Source of the DNA: Salinivirgaceae bacterium
GTDB taxonomy: Bacteria > Bacteroidota > Bacteroidia > Bacteroidales > SZUA-534
Assembly: GCA_027858735.1 (NCBI GenBank)
Contig: JAQICC010000357.1
Coordinates: 1 to 38,261 of the forward strand
Reading direction: 5' to 3'
Length of the DNA: 38,261 bases
This document shows, in pieces, positions 25,477 through 33,650 of the stretch (positions are counted from its first letter, which is position 1; every line of letters starts with the position of its first letter). The notes under the pieces are model-generated. The model did no database searches. It was not told the origin of the DNA and was given only the letters and a program-made list of their open reading frames with translations. Both the position numbers and the translations under genes were made by a program.

Positions 25477-28248
25477 ATGAGAAATGTAATGCACTTCAAT
25501 CAAAAATTAAGACCAATTATAAAACTAATTGTGGTATCCATAGTTATCTATATTTTAGGAATATTACCTATGGTAGCGCAAGGCTATCTTCGTGCGTCAG
25601 GCGATATAATTGTTGATGGCAAAAATGAAAACTTTTTATTTCGAGGTATTGGTACCGGTAATTGGATGATACATGAAGGTTATATGATGCAAACATCAAG
25701 TTTTGCAGGATCACATTTTGCACTGAAAGATAAAATTGTATCAACCGTAGGTGAAGTAAAAGCTGATAGTTTTTATAATGTTTGGCTTGATAATCATGTA
25801 ACCAAAGCCGACATTGATTCAATGAAGTTATGGGGTTTTAATACTGTTCGTGCTGTTTTGCATTATAAATGGTTCACATTACCAATTGAAGAAGAACCAA
25901 TACAAGGTGAACAAACATGGAAAGAGAAAGGCTTTAATTTAATTGATTCATTATTAAGTTGGTGTACAGATAATGAAATGTACCTTGTACTCGATATGCA
26001 TGGAACTCCAGGCGGACAAGGATTGAACTCGGGAATTTCTGATTATGATCCGTCAAAGCCTTCGCTTTGGGAGAGTGATGATAACAAACAAAAACTACTT
26101 GCATTATGGTATAAATTAGCCCACAGGTATGCTAACGAACCATATATTGGAGGTTATGATCTTATAAACGAAACCAATTGGGATTTTGAGAATAGTGGTA
26201 ACGAAAAAGGTTGTAATTGCAATCAAAATACTCCTTTGCGCGAAATGTTTGAGGCTTTAATTGATACTATAAGGCAAACCGATGCCAATCATATAGTATT
26301 TATAGAAGGAAATTGTTATGCGGGGAATTACAATGGATTAGAATCACTTGCTTCTTATGATTCAAACATAGTTTTCAGCTTTCATAAATATTGGAATTTT
26401 AATGACCAGTCATCGATAGAGAAGTTTTTGGATATGAGAGATGATTACAATGTACCTTTATGGGTAGGAGAAAGCGGTGAGAACTCAAATACCTGGTTTA
26501 CGAATGCCATTCATCTTCTGGAAAGTAATAATATTGGCTGGAGTTGGTGGCCAATTAAGAATGCCGATCCAAGCAATGTATTTCAATCGGAACTAAACCA
26601 AGACTATCTGACTTTAATTGATGATTGGAATAATAATACCACTAATTTGACCGTAGATGAAGCTTTTGCTGCTTTGTTAAAACTGGCTTATAACCAAAAA
26701 GCACAAAACTGTAAAGTTCAATATGATGTTATCGATGCCATGATGCGTCAGCCATATACCTTGGAGACAAAAGCCTTTAATATTGTTGCTGTTTACGACA
26801 CTATATACTTCACCGATTATAATTTTGGTAGAAATAATTATGCTTATTTTGATGCAGATACAGGTAACTACAGGGTGTCAATAGATGAAGATATTGATTG
26901 GAATAAAGGTAACAAATATAGAAACGATGGAGTTGATATACAGGAATGTACCGACACCTTAACTAATGGTTATAATGTAGGCTGGACAAATGAAGGAGAA
27001 TGGATGAAGTATACGATCTATTCAGATTCAATTGCAGCCTATACGCTTAACATCCGATATGCGTCAGGAAATGGTGGCGCAATATTAAATTTACTACAAA
27101 ATGGAGTTAGTTTGATAGCTCCCCTTGAATTGCCATCAAATAATGGGTGGCAAGCATGGGAAACAATTAAGGTGACCGATGTTATTTTACCAGCTGGAGA
27201 TATCGAATTGGTCTATAAATTTAGCAAAGGAGGAGCGAATTTCAATTACTATAGTTTTGATAATCCTAAAACGGTTTCGGAAGTAGATTTTCAAGCCCTT
27301 ACAGGCGAAACGGGCACGGAGAGCAGCAATATTTTACTTCACCTTAATAAAGCAATCATAAACATAGAAAGTGCATTTCAAAACTCAGATTTTCAGGTGT
27401 ATGTTAATGATTATGAAGTAGATATTGTAGGAGTTGAGATCAGCAATGTAAATGACAAGATTCTTGAAATATTATTGGATGCTAAGGTTTATTACGATTC
27501 AGAAATTAAGGTTAGCTATACAGGTACTAGCATTCTTGGCACTGAACAATCATTGTTAAGCTTTACTGAATTAGCCATTCAAAACAACCTGCCAACTCGA
27601 CATATATTGCCAGGTAAAATCCAGGCAGAAGATTTTTTCAATATGGAAGGACTTGAGCTTGAGGCATGCAGCGATGTGGGCGGAGGAATGAATACAGGAT
27701 ATGCATCGACAAGCGATTATTTAGAGTATTTAGTGCATGTTACGGAAAGCGGAACCTTTGATTTAAACTGCCGAATAGCAACCACAAGTACAAATGCACA
27801 ACTTGAGCTTTTAATTGCTGAAGATAGTATTTTTGAATCGTTGAATACAATTATTTTTGAATCAACAGGGGGGTGGCAAAATTGGGAAACACAATCAAGT
27901 AGTATATTTCTTGATAAAGGTTACTATACATTACGTTTGCTTGTTAAAGCTAAAGCGCAAAACTTAAACTGGTTCCAAGTTGTCGAACCTAGCCCAATAG
28001 ATATTAATTACCATAATGGTTTGTGGAAACTATATCCCAATCCTGCAAAAACACATATTAATTTGCAAACCAATAGCAATACTGTATTTGACTATGAATT
28101 ATTTGATTCCTTTGGCAGATGCACAATGAAGAAAAAAAATGTTCAAAATGGTTTTAAAATAGATATTTCTTACTTGGTTAAAGGGATCTATATTGTGCGT
28201 ATTAGCGGCAATGGTAATTCTGAATTTTTTAGATTTGTCAAGATTTGA
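25477..28248 (+). CDS. Secreted GH5 glycoside hydrolase with two CBM6-like domains and T9SS tail
   Basis: A 923-residue extracellular enzyme. A hydrophobic export segment at about 15-35 is followed by a GH5-type barrel (about 40-400): FLFRGIGTGNW, GFNTVRAVLHY, LVLDMHGTPGGQ, acid/base Glu232 in GGYDLINETNW, VFSFHKYW and nucleophile Glu332 in PLWVGESGENS. The next domain (about 450-595, with DVDIQE-like and NVGWTNEGEWMKY) is CBM6-like. About 610-700 is an Ig-like beta domain. A second CBM6-like domain runs from 712 to 836 (IQAEDF, GGMNTGYASTSDYLEY). The tail KLYPNPAKTHINLQ to the end is a type IX sorting domain. A beta-glucanase-type activity is plausible from GH5 plus CBM6, but the subfamily and substrate are unresolved. 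Confidence 0.88.
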   Translation: MRNVMHFNQKLRPIIKLIVVSIVIYILGILPMVAQGYLRASGDIIVDGKNENFLFRGIGTGNWMIHEGYMMQTSSFAGSHFALKDKIVSTVGEVKADSFYNVWLDNHVTKADIDSMKLWGFNTVRAVLHYKWFTLPIEEEPIQGEQTWKEKGFNLIDSLLSWCTDNEMYLVLDMHGTPGGQGLNSGISDYDPSKPSLWESDDNKQKLLALWYKLAHRYANEPYIGGYDLINETNWDFENSGNEKGCNCNQNTPLREMFEALIDTIRQTDANHIVFIEGNCYAGNYNGLESLASYDSNIVFSFHKYWNFNDQSSIEKFLDMRDDYNVPLWVGESGENSNTWFTNAIHLLESNNIGWSWWPIKNADPSNVFQSELNQDYLTLIDDWNNNTTNLTVDEAFAALLKLAYNQKAQNCKVQYDVIDAMMRQPYTLETKAFNIVAVYDTIYFTDYNFGRNNYAYFDADTGNYRVSIDEDIDWNKGNKYRNDGVDIQECTDTLTNGYNVGWTNEGEWMKYTIYSDSIAAYTLNIRYASGNGGAILNLLQNGVSLIAPLELPSNNGWQAWETIKVTDVILPAGDIELVYKFSKGGANFNYYSFDNPKTVSEVDFQALTGETGTESSNILLHLNKAIINIESAFQNSDFQVYVNDYEVDIVGVEISNVNDKILEILLDAKVYYDSEIKVSYTGTSILGTEQSLLSFTELAIQNNLPTRHILPGKIQAEDFFNMEGLELEACSDVGGGMNTGYASTSDYLEYLVHVTESGTFDLNCRIATTSTNAQLELLIAEDSIFESLNTIIFESTGGWQNWETQSSSIFLDKGYYTLRLLVKAKAQNLNWFQVVEPSPIDINYHNGLWKLYPNPAKTHINLQTNSNTVFDYELFDSFGRCTMKKKNVQNGFKIDISYLVKGIYIVRISGNGNSEFFRFVKI

Positions 28249-28949
28249 TATAGCCGTGTAAATTCATTATTGTAAACATGTGTTTTCGTTTTAGTGGTAG
28301 TTTCAATATTTTTAAAGAGTATTGTTTATTTGTTGTTCATTCGAAGTTATTTCTAAAAATTGAAGGCAGTAGTTTTTAATATGTTTTATATTACCTCGAA
28401 TTCTTTCTAAGTTGTTTTGGATGCATTATGCATATCTAGAAAGCATTGATTCATATAGCAAAATGCATATGTTTGTCATTCATGTAGTGTTAACAAATTG
28501 AATATGCCCTCAGGAATTGGTTATTATAAAGTCGAGGAAATTATCATGTGCAAATGAACGCTAATTACTTCATTTGCGTTTTGGTACTTCACTTTGTGAA
28601 AAACTTATTCGCTTAACTGAAGCTACTTTTCCCTTTGGGGATAATTAAGCAAGTGGTTGAAGATTCATTAACCAAACTTCCCAAAATACGATACAATACA
28701 TAACATTTGTGTTGCTTCGTATCCTATCTATTAAAATATCTGCAAATTTTAAATATGCTTGTCTAACAACGATAGAAATATTGTTTGACTTAAAACTTTT
28801 TTTGTGGCATAATTGTTTTGGTTGATAAAATAAAATGGGGAATAATAGATGTAAAATCTCAGATAATAGATGATGAAATATTTGATTTTTAAAGCATTAT
28901 TTTTATCAACAGATAACATACATATAGCAGTTATTTAACATAAAAATAT

Positions 28950-28987
28950 GTTGGTTTGTAATAAACCGACTTTTTCTTCTGTTTTTA
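28950..28987 (+). terminator. Isolated terminator-like hairpin 700 bp after the GH5 gene
   Basis: GTTGGTTT (28950-28957) pairs with AAACCGAC (28963-28970), one G-T pair included, followed by TTTTTCTTCTGTTTTT. The distance of about 700 bp from any upstream stop codon is unusual and could mark the end of a separate non-coding transcript. Confidence 0.6.
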
Positions 28988-29334
28988 GACGGAAAAGCAA
29001 AATGTAAGAAAAAAAGTCAAGAGAAATATCCTTATTCCACTTGGATCAAAGGCTTTTAGTGCAAAAGTACATTTGTTATGGACAATATTATATGACAATA
29101 TTGCAAATAAAATTCACCTTTCAATAAAAAAAGTTCTACAAATTTATATGCAAACGTATGTGTGATTTTTTAAAATGCATGCAAAACGAAAATCATATTA
29201 AAAAAGGGTAAACGTTAAAGCAAATTGTAGGACAATCAGATTATTTATAATTATACTGAGCAGCTCAAAATGAATAGTCTAAAAACAGGGATCGTGTATT
29301 TCTTAATTGAAAAATAAATAGCGTCTGGGGAGAG

Positions 29335-29347
29335 CAATAGTCTATTG
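29335..29347. promoter_or_regulatory. 13-bp palindrome upstream of paralogue 3
   Basis: CAATAG and CTATTG flank a single central T, about 88 bp before the ATG at 29435. The size and position suit an operator, but I did not find the same site before the other hydrolase genes. Confidence 0.25.
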
Positions 29348-29434
29348 AATTCCAATTAATAAACGCATCCTTATTATAAAGTCCTTAAACCAGGGATAAA
29401 TTAAATTAATATTAACATATTAAAAATTTATAGT

Positions 29435-31552
29435 ATGGAACAAACGATTACAAAAACACTAGAAAAAGCGAGAAAGTTAGTGATTGTAGTAGCCATTTTA
29501 ATGGTTAGTTACTTAAGTTTAGATGCCCAATCAACGGAAACATTTTTCGGGCTAAATTACTGGGAATATCAATATAGTACCGATTTGTTTGAAGAATACA
29601 TGCCAGAAACAACAACTTGGAATACATCTTTTATTAGAATTGGTGGTAATTACCCGAATAACAATAAATATGGTGACAATGATAAAGACTGGTATGTAAA
29701 AGCGATACAAAATGTAAAATCAATGGGAGCAATTCCATTGGTACAATTATCAATTCACTTAAGTGCAACTGAAGCTGGTGAATGGTATGACTATTTTAAT
29801 TATACCAAAAACTTAGGAATTGTTTACTGGGCAATTGGTAACGAACCCGATCCGAGCGGAGGCCAAGAATGCATTGATTGGTTTAAGGATAAAACTACCC
29901 CGGATGCTGACAATGGAATGGGTTATTATGAGTTTAGGGGACAATTTAGAACCATTGCTAAAAAGATAAAAGAAAAAGATGCTAATAGCATAGTTGTTGG
30001 CCCTGATTTTAGACATTGGTGGGGTGAGTATGATGGTAATTATGAAAATCCTTTTAACACTTTTTATTCAGATTTTCTTTTTGAAGGCGATAATCCAGTT
30101 GGTACGGATACCTATAACGGTGATCCTATCATTGATATTTTTGCTTTTCATTATTATGGTGATGCAAATGAGAACGATATGCAGGATAATTTTGCTGAAA
30201 TTCAGTCTCTTTTAGATAAAACTAATGCTTTACGACCTTATAATCAGCCTATTAAGATAGCAATTGGTGAGTATAATACCGATGGTGATATTAGTCCTTC
30301 ATCGCATAAAGCCGGTCAATATATGGCAACTATGGCAAGAAAAGCGTTGGCTTACAATGCTGTGTTCTTTTGTCCCTGGTCGGTAAGTGAGGGTTGGAAT
30401 TTCAAAATGATTGATGATGAATCTGGATATATATATTCAACTGGCAATCATTGGAAAATGCTTAGTATAAATAAGCGTGATGATTATATGAAAGGGCAAA
30501 TAAACAATAATGTTGGAAGCGCCATTATGCAGTTTGGTATGAGCGACAATTCTGGTTATACCATTATGCTTATGAATTCTACAGGTACAAACTATTCTGC
30601 ATCGGTAAATTTTTCAACTAACGATGGGGACTATTCGAATGCAAATGGAACCATTAAATTTAGATTTAATGCTAATGTAGCTATCGATTTCGGAGATATA
30701 GATCTTACAAAAAATACTACACTGATGTATACTTTCGATGCTAACGGTAATATGTTGAAGAAATATGTATACGATGATAACGATAATGAACCTACTATAA
30801 CAACATATAACGGATCATCAGACGATCCATTAACCAGCAACTATTATAATATTCAGAATTTAAATACTTCAGATTATTTAAGACCAAGAGACAGTGAAAA
30901 AGATCTTGATGGTGGTGCATTAGTGCAATATGAAAATCCAGATCTTGGTTGGAGTTCTATTCAATGGTCGTTTGAACCGGCTAGCATTGATGGATATTAC
31001 AATATTGTAAACAAATACAATGGCTATTGCTTACGTCCTAAAGATGGTGGAACCGCAGATAATACTGAAATAGGGCTTGTTGATTTAACTGGTAAAGAAA
31101 TCTGGAGTACTTGTATGTGGACCGTTGAAGAAACAGGAGATGGTTATTATTGGATAAAAAACAAGACGGCAGGAAAATATCTGCGTCCGCTTAATTATGC
31201 GAATGGAACCGATGTAAATATTGTTCTTTATGCATTTGATGCAACTTGGTCTTCCATAAAATGGGATTTAACAGCTCAAAGTGCAAAATCGGCTGAGATT
31301 GTAACGAAAGTTGAGGATAATGCAATGGACAATGTTTTACTGTACCCTAATCCTGCAAATAACAGTATATCGGTAAAAGCAAATGATACTTATCATACGG
31401 CAATTATTTATGGTGTTACTGGTAAGCTAATTAAACAGGCCAATCTAAATGAATCAAAAACCATAAACATTGAGAACTTAAATAATGGTTTGTATATAGT
31501 AAACGTGATAGGAAACGGAAATGTAAAAACGATTAAGCTCTTTAAAGAGTAG
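29435..31552 (+). CDS. Clan GH-A-like glycoside hydrolase with beta-trefoil-like domain and T9SS tail (paralogue 3)
   Basis: A 705-residue secreted protein with a signal at about 14-32 (ending YLSLDAQ). The hydrolase domain (about 35-450) has SFIRIGGNYPNN (68-72), IPLVQLS, YWAIGNEPDPSGG with candidate acid/base Glu137, DIFAFHYYGD, IKIAIGEYNTDGD with candidate nucleophile Glu279, and FFCPWSVSEGWN (314-320). A ricin-like beta-trefoil region follows (about 468-612), visible as repeats YYNIQN...YLRP, YYNIVN...YCLRP and YYWIKN...YLRP, each closed by a W. It is probably a carbohydrate-binding module. The end, LLYPNPANNSISVK to the last residue, is a type IX sorting domain. It is the most elaborate of the three paralogues; family and substrate are unknown. 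Confidence 0.78.
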   Translation: MEQTITKTLEKARKLVIVVAILMVSYLSLDAQSTETFFGLNYWEYQYSTDLFEEYMPETTTWNTSFIRIGGNYPNNNKYGDNDKDWYVKAIQNVKSMGAIPLVQLSIHLSATEAGEWYDYFNYTKNLGIVYWAIGNEPDPSGGQECIDWFKDKTTPDADNGMGYYEFRGQFRTIAKKIKEKDANSIVVGPDFRHWWGEYDGNYENPFNTFYSDFLFEGDNPVGTDTYNGDPIIDIFAFHYYGDANENDMQDNFAEIQSLLDKTNALRPYNQPIKIAIGEYNTDGDISPSSHKAGQYMATMARKALAYNAVFFCPWSVSEGWNFKMIDDESGYIYSTGNHWKMLSINKRDDYMKGQINNNVGSAIMQFGMSDNSGYTIMLMNSTGTNYSASVNFSTNDGDYSNANGTIKFRFNANVAIDFGDIDLTKNTTLMYTFDANGNMLKKYVYDDNDNEPTITTYNGSSDDPLTSNYYNIQNLNTSDYLRPRDSEKDLDGGALVQYENPDLGWSSIQWSFEPASIDGYYNIVNKYNGYCLRPKDGGTADNTEIGLVDLTGKEIWSTCMWTVEETGDGYYWIKNKTAGKYLRPLNYANGTDVNIVLYAFDATWSSIKWDLTAQSAKSAEIVTKVEDNAMDNVLLYPNPANNSISVKANDTYHTAIIYGVTGKLIKQANLNESKTINIENLNNGLYIVNVIGNGNVKTIKLFKE

Positions 31553-31579
31553 TGTTAGGTTTTAATAATTAGTTTTAAG

Positions 31580-31612
31580 CTGCCACTGGTAAAAACTAGT
31601 GGCAGTTTTATT
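31580..31612 (+). terminator. Terminator of the hydrolase gene at 29435
   Basis: CTGCCACT (31580-31587) pairs exactly with AGTGGCAG (31598-31605) around a 10-base loop, followed by TTTTATTT. It lies 27 bp after the stop codon. Confidence 0.9.
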
Positions 31613-31808
31613 TGGTCTAATCGCGCATGTTTTGGTATTGTAATGAGCATCTTTTAGAGCTATTTATAGCCATTCATTAGCATTCGGTTTTTATGTTGAA
31701 ATGATTACCTCGGCATAATAAGGAAATGAACTCGAACTAAACTTGAACTTACCTCAGTCTTGTTATTTTTTTTGAGCATAGATTAAACTGCATTTTTAGC
31801 AACAAAAA

Positions 31809-31866
31809 TGGCTGCCTTCAAAGACAGCCATTAAAAAAGGGTTCAACTTTAAAAAGTCAAACCCTC
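31809..31866 (-). terminator. Tandem hairpin terminator of the binding-protein gene
   Basis: On the minus strand a hairpin with GGGTTTGACTTT-like arms (31838-31866, one mismatch) is followed by a second, TGGCTG/CAGCCA (31809-31830), and then a T-run. They lie about 70 bp after the stop of the minus-strand gene and oppose the terminator at 31580, insulating two convergent transcripts. Confidence 0.75.
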
Positions 31867-31933
31867 GGTTATTTTTATTTACACACTTTTTGAAACAGTG
31901 TCCATTAAAATGTTCAATTATCTAAAAAAAACA

Positions 31934-32923
31934 TTACTCTCCATAAATATCTTGGTTAGAATGAAACCCATCTTTAATTACTGTTTCTTTTAAATTTGTT
32001 TTATCAACAACAACGGGTTCAAGTAGAATTGAAGGAACTTTTTTAGCCCCATTATCAATTTCACTATTTATACCTTCTATTTTACTCCCATCCGTTAAAC
32101 TTAAAGCGAGCTTGGCCGTTGTTTTTGCCAATAGCTTTATAGATTTGTAAATGGTCATGGTTTGCTTCCCGCTTAATAAGTTTTGGCAAGCTTCTAAAGT
32201 TGCATCCTGCCCGGTAATTAAAGTTTCAGTAAATCGATCATCACCTTCAAATGCCATTATTGCACCGGCTGCTAAATCATCGTTTGAAGCGATTACGGCA
32301 TCAATTTGTTCACCAGTTTCAATAACGCTACTTGTTTCAACAAAACTTTCCATTTTATCCCATTCGTTCATGTTATTTTCATAGAGTATTTTAATTGAAT
32401 TATTATTAACAAATGGTTTGAGTACTTTTTTTTGTCCCTTTAAAAAGTTTACTGCGTTATTGTCCTTGGTGGGACCAGCAATTAAAACATAATTTCCTTT
32501 GGGCTTAAGTTTGGTTATATATTCGGCTTGCAGTTCTCCCACTTTTTCTGCGTCAAAGGACACATAATAATCAATATCGCAGTTTTTTATTAAGCGATCA
32601 TAGGCAATAACCTTGATGTTAGCATTTTTGCAAATATCAACCGAGTTATTTAATGCTTCAGCATCCGATGCAACAATTATCAATACTTTTACACCACGAT
32701 CAATTAGAGATTCAATTTGTTTTATTTGAGTTTCAGCATCTCCGTTTGCATACTCTAATAATAGTTTTCCTCCAAGATCACTTACACTTTTAGTAAGATA
32801 TTCGGCATCGTTATACCATCGGTCTCTTAAATAAGCCAGGCTTAAACCAATTAAAGTAGAATCTTGCGCCATTGAGGGCAAACAATTGGCAATTACAAGT
32901 GCAATTAAAATTAATTTTTTCAT
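31934..32923 (-). CDS. Periplasmic sugar-binding protein, xylose-binding (XylF)-like, orphan
   Basis: A 329-residue protein with signal peptide MKKLILIALVIANCLPSMAQ and a type I periplasmic-binding fold (family of ribose/xylose/galactose-binding proteins). Visible features are IGLSLAYLRDRWYNDAEYL (start, ligand-contacting region), LIDRGVKVLIIVASDAEAL, VIAYDRLIKNCDIDYYVSFD, VIASNDDLAAGAIMAF and LITGQDATLEACQNLLSGKQTMTIYKS. These are the order and motifs of XylF-type proteins. No permease or ATPase gene is nearby, so it may deliver sugar to a sensor rather than to an ABC transporter (inference). It is the next gene downstream of the TonB receptor on the same strand, separated by about 720 bp that include a family A element. 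Confidence 0.85.
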   Translation of the reverse strand: MKKLILIALVIANCLPSMAQDSTLIGLSLAYLRDRWYNDAEYLTKSVSDLGGKLLLEYANGDAETQIKQIESLIDRGVKVLIIVASDAEALNNSVDICKNANIKVIAYDRLIKNCDIDYYVSFDAEKVGELQAEYITKLKPKGNYVLIAGPTKDNNAVNFLKGQKKVLKPFVNNNSIKILYENNMNEWDKMESFVETSSVIETGEQIDAVIASNDDLAAGAIMAFEGDDRFTETLITGQDATLEACQNLLSGKQTMTIYKSIKLLAKTTAKLALSLTDGSKIEGINSEIDNGAKKVPSILLEPVVVDKTNLKETVIKDGFHSNQDIYGE

Positions 32924-33429
32924 AGAAATTAGTATTTATGGTTATATGTTATGAATTGTTTTCCAAAATAAATAACTCCAATTAAACTCCATGTTGTGGT
33001 TTATTTCCCATAATTGCTGGGTGCTATTTTAACTTTTGCAGAGCCACCGCTGCGTATTTAAAAAAGTGTTTTAAACCGTGAAATTTGTTCAATTTGCTCT
33101 GTTTATTGTTATGTCGGTTTCGTACTACTATCTCGATATAATGTTTCTTTTTTACTCAACAATAGAATTCCCCATAGAGGGAATTGAAATTATGTCATGC
33201 TAACCTTGTCTTCCTTTTTAAACCAATCTCAATTTGAATGGTTGTTCTGATTTTTTTAGAAAGGAGTAGCTTAAAATTAAGATAATAATTTTACTAAAAG
33301 AAAGGTTTTGCTGCAATTGCATGAATAAATAGTGTATTTGTTTATATTTATTGGTCTCATTAGTAGTTAAAACTATGTACTTTAGTGCATCTCGCTTTAG
33401 CTTCTAAAAATTTTACGTGATATTAGAGC
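32924..33429. other. Upstream region of the binding-protein gene
   Basis: Gene-free, AT-rich. The only clear structure is a 7-bp inverted repeat AATTCCC/GGGAATT (33166-33172 and 33179-33185), about 240 bp upstream of the start. I could not assign a promoter with confidence. Confidence 0.5.
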
Positions 33430-33650
33430 TTAGACCCCAATTGAGCGATTCGCTATCGCAAATCTGCTCAATCGACTGAGGTCTTGTAAGGTTTTTATAC
33501 TTTTCGTTTCCCCGAAATAATCTGGGCAGGCTACTCAAAATGTGAAAACCAACAATTCCTAGGTCAGCCTGTCCCGTACCGGAGGTCGGGAGGGTTATAC
33601 CTAAGTAAAGCGACTCTTCACTTTGTTCGAATCGCTCAACTTAGGTTAAA
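33430..33650 (+). repeat. MITE-like family A, copy 3, inserted at the TonB-receptor stop codon
   Basis: The element is 33435-33645 (211 bp). It nearly matches copy 2 over the first ~190 bases and is about 21 bp shorter near the right end. The right terminus, reverse-complemented, reads CCTAAGTTGAGCGATT. Flanks are TTAGA (33430-33434) and TTAAA (33646-33650), a 4-of-5 direct repeat. The right-hand flank contains the stop codon of the minus-strand receptor gene (33646-33648). On that strand its GC-rich hairpins could help end the receptor transcript. Confidence 0.85.

Larger units (their letters stand above)
28249..29434. other. 1.2-kb gene-free region between hydrolase genes
   Basis: No convincing open frame. 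Structures seen include CAAATG/CATTTG (28550-28576) and an ATACG/CGTAT hairpin (about 28688-28729). A strong terminator-like hairpin at 28950-28987 and the 13-bp palindrome CAATAGTCTATTG (29335-29347), about 88 bp before the next gene, complete the list. The region presumably holds the 3' end of the GH5 transcript and the promoter of the hydrolase at 29435. A small RNA ending at the 28950 hairpin is possible. Confidence 0.55.
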
